From contig SEMN01000122.1 of NCBI GenBank assembly GCA_005408345.1, forward strand, positions 843,501 through 907,500: 64,000 bases of DNA, in the 5' to 3' direction. Position 1 is the stretch's first letter, and every line of letters starts with the position of its first letter. A program made the position numbers and the translations under genes. Positions 61,645 to 64,000 of the stretch are shown piece by piece. Origin of the DNA: Macquaria australasica. Taxonomy: Eukaryota; Chordata; Actinopteri; Centrarchiformes; Percichthyidae. Under the pieces are notes generated by a model. The model worked only from the letters and a program-made list of their open reading frames with translations, did no database searches and was not told the DNA's origin.

Positions 61645-62184
61645 TTAAAGGATTATTCAACATTGGTCTTATTTTTGTAGTCGCTGTGTTTGCCATCATT
61701 CCTGCTGGCCGGCTAAAAAGACAACTGACAGGGCAAGAAACACAAGCAGCTGGATGATCAGACAGGTTGTACACAAACTCCCAGGTCAGACAGACATATT
61801 TGGGAGCAAAAACAAATGATTAAATTATGACTTAAACTGTAAACATTAATCACAGTTTATAGACCAACTTCCTGGCTCAACTTTGACGTACCAAACTTCA
61901 TGTAGGAGCATATACACAGTTTTCAAGTACATTAAGGGATTATTGCCAATATTTCAGGTGCTCTCACTTGCAGTTTTACCTCAAATGAGGAGGTTTTGAT
62001 AATCTGGTTAAATTAGAGGCTCTTTCAAACTCTGTTTGATCATCTGACTGCAGCGATGATGCAGTGTTCCCATATCTCAGCAATAACTTGTACAATGGAT
62101 CAAGTACAATGTCATCATAATTGACAAAAATCTAAAACTGCAAAAATAAGACCCAAGTTGTAATAAACTGGAATTTTCCTTTAA
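61645..62184. mobile_element. TTAA-flanked non-autonomous element, 540 bp
   Basis: The left end is TTAAAGGATTATTCAACATT then GGTCTTATTTTTGTAGT. The right end, reverse-complemented, is TTAAAGGAAAATTCCAGTTT ... GGGTCTTATTTTTGCAGT. The inner 16-17 bp of the terminal inverted repeats match at all but one position, while the left arm lacks about 10 bp. TTAA closes both ends (61645-61648 and 62181-62184). No coding frame is present inside. The style matches teleost TTAA-type MITEs. Confidence 0.75.
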
Positions 62185-63049
62185 AATGGAGGTTAATAAT
62201 ATGTTTCTGGAGAAAGGCCACTGAGACAAATTCCTGTGTATTCATTGTACTTTTACTTTCTCCCTCTCTCATTCCACACTTCCCTCCTAATGGCTGAGAC
62301 ACAGTCAACCATGTGACTGGTCACAAATGCTAATGATGCATGGCTAACGCAAGACTCTCTCCCTCTTACAGTTCATTCTAACCACTATACCTGCGATCTA
62401 AATGGATCTGACAAGCGCGCACACATGCACGCACACATGCACGTCACAGACATCAACTCATCCATATAATGCTGACAGCCAGTATTGCTCTGCAGAGAGA
62501 TATTACTTAGCTGTATTGCATTGCTTGCACTTGCAGCAGAGAAAAGCATATTACTCACAAATGCCATTTAGCTGTGAGACTGTGGCTGGCTGCTCCACAC
62601 AAGCTGTGTGGAAATAGTTTCCCTCTCAGCCCTCGTCCTGTGACCAACTACTTCAGTGCGCCACATGGCACTCACACAAGTCACAACAGTGCTGTTTTGG
62701 CACTTCAGTCATAGTGACACAAACTCTTTTTAAAAGGTTTAATTCTGTAAGGCCACTATTTTGAGCAATGGTATATTCCTTGGTGCTATTACAAATGAGC
62801 ACAAAACCATGGACGGACGAGTTTTATAAGAATTTCTCTCCTGCTGTGATGGCAGTGGTGTGTGTCATGGGGGTTGTCTGGGGAATCTGGGGTGGGTGGA
62901 TGCGGGTTTTATAAATTCCCTTACATTCAAACACACACGCATGCTTTCCCTCGCCTTTGAAGGGAAGCGTCACGCGTGATGCCACAATCTCCTCATGAAA
63001 CGGGAAACCAGAAAAGAGGATTGGCGCATGGAGGGAGGAAAGAGACACC

Positions 63050-63190
63050 CTATGTTCTCTCCCTTTTTCTTCTGTGTCAAACTTTCTCTCCCTCTATCTC
63101 TCCTCTCTCTCTGCCCACCCTTCATGCTGCCACTGGTGTCCCCTCGTCCTCTTTATCTCCTCTAGTCCTTGTGTTTTCCCTCTCCATCCC
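63050..63190. repeat. Pyrimidine-rich tract
   Basis: TCTC- and CCCT-rich over about 140 nt, followed 165 bp later by a purine tract. Confidence 0.65.
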
Positions 63191-63354
63191 GTCTTCTCTG
63201 TGTTCTGTTAACCTTCCATTAGCAAGTCTAATGTCAGGCCTTCCTGGCTGCCTCCTGCACGGCTCCCGGCTCTGCGCTTTCCAGGCACTATGACAATATT
63301 TTCCTCAAGCCCCATTAGTGCCTCCTCACACCACTAACAGCCATGCAGCACACA

Positions 63355-63645
63355 GAAGGATGAGAGGGGGAGGAATGAAGAGGAGGATTACAGAGGAGAG
63401 GGGAGAGAGAAGGAGAGAGTGGGGGTTGTATTGGGTGAGACTGGGGAGAGTGGACCGGGCAGAGTGGCTGGCCAAGTGAGAGAAAGGGTGGATAGGGGAT
63501 TAAGGGAGACTGAAGGGGGGCAAAAGGGGAAATGATAAAAAGAGAAGCATAGGGCAATGCTAGCGGGTTAGGGGAGGGTAAGGAGGATAGATTGGGAGAA
63601 AGGGTTGAGGGGTGGGTGGGATGTGAGGGGGCTGGGAAATGCGGG
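63355..63645. repeat. Purine-rich, G-rich tract
   Basis: About 290 nt dominated by GGAG, GAGAG and GGGG words on the plus strand. It gives the 204-codon Pro/Ser/Leu frame on the minus strand, which is not treated as a gene. Confidence 0.75.
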
Positions 63646-63649
63646 CCCT

Positions 63650-63800
63650 TCCAATATGCCTGTTTAGCAAACATCATTTGCATAGAACCGATGTGGATAG
63701 AGTACTGTGTCACAGTTATTTGCATACATTTGCATAAAATTAATCCCCTTCCCAATTGCCGCAGCGATTGTTTCTGATGCAGAAAATAAGTCAACAGAAT
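63650..63800. promoter_or_regulatory. Triple-octamer cluster; possible POU/SOX-type enhancer
   Basis: Three exact ATTTGCAT octamers on the same strand lie at 63676-63683, 63718-63725 and 63728-63735, the last two only 2 bp apart. They are followed by AAATTAAT (homeodomain-type) and GCGATTGTTTCTG (a SOX-type word). The block is repeat-free, unlike the purine tract on its left. Octamers are bound by POU factors; the rest is inference. Confidence 0.42.
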
Positions 63801-63928
63801 GAACTGATGCATCCAAACAAAGCAAACATATTGACACAGATGCACGCTGGAAGAGGGCATGGGATGAGTTTGGGCTACTGTGTGTGTGAATGTGTCTGTC
63901 AGTGTGTGTGTGAAGCCATCTGCAATCA

Positions 63929-63975
63929 TTTGAGGTCATCTACTGCTTGTTTAACAAGCAGTAGATGACCTCAAA
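63929..63975. repeat. Perfect 47-bp palindrome (23-bp arms, 1-base centre)
   Basis: The left arm starts TTTGAGGTCATC (63929) and ends GCTTGTT (63951). A single T follows, and the right arm, AACAAGC...GACCTCAAA, ends at 63975. All 23 positions pair. Each arm contains an AGGTCA nuclear-receptor half-site. It may be a genuine cruciform-forming palindrome or a fold-back artefact of cloning or assembly. Confidence 0.93.
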
Positions 63976-64000
63976 CAGAGGCCTTCCTCTTGGTAAGCTA

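Noticed and set aside
63315..63929. 204-codon minus-strand open frame
   Set aside because: It is a Pro/Ser/Leu translation of the purine-rich tract at 63355-63645 read on the other strand.

Overview
This window looks like non-coding nuclear DNA of a vertebrate, most likely a spiny-rayed (percomorph) teleost fish. It is rich in (CA)n/(GT)n microsatellites. It carries a tRNA-derived SINE with the fish-type 3' end (TATATAAATGCAGTCCATT), a fish LINE tail (GATAAGATAAG followed by TTTATTGTCCCACAG), and many short inverted-repeat DNA transposons of families I recognise from teleost genomes. Family recognition is from memory; the structural hallmarks (terminal repeats, target duplications) are read directly from the sequence. 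There is no sign of bacterial gene organisation. I found no CRISPR array, rRNA, functional tRNA or convincing multi-exon coding gene. Almost all long open frames are translations of microsatellites, purine/pyrimidine tracts or transposons, and several lack an ATG.

Layout. 1-23 kb: mostly unique sequence with two hAT-type elements side by side (1795-2467 and 2511-2850, both with 8-bp target duplications), a 172-bp hAT-like MITE (4643-4814), a minus-strand SINE-like repeat split by a later insertion (5480-6020), a fish SINE (10945-11083), a TTAA-ended element (about 13775-14331), a LINE 3' end (15463-15550) and a 'GTGGTGGAAA' MITE (21302-21801). 23.1-23.6 kb: the best gene-related signal, a GC-rich stretch with a CCAAT box, apparent 5'-UTR sequence and a consensus splice donor, all on the minus strand. 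It may be the promoter and non-coding first exon of a gene whose first intron would then cover 1-23161. 24.2-25.4 kb: an 809-bp TTAA-flanked element, then a candidate plus-strand exon. 25.9-46 kb: pyrimidine tract plus (CA)36, a 145-bp inverted repeat, a GTTTCCATCC MITE, a (TG)43 tract, a GGAGA satellite and a solo-LTR-like element. 46-64 kb: a teleost interspersed repeat, two more copies of the 2511-type hAT MITE, two more TTAA-ended elements, (CA)44, and several complex stretches that resemble conserved non-coding elements, notably a triple-octamer cluster at 63.68-63.74 kb. A perfect 47-bp palindrome lies just inside the right edge.

No genes can be shown to work together here. The reading best supported is a regulatory, intronic or intergenic landscape. 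The conserved-element calls rest only on base composition and motif content, because no alignment was possible.
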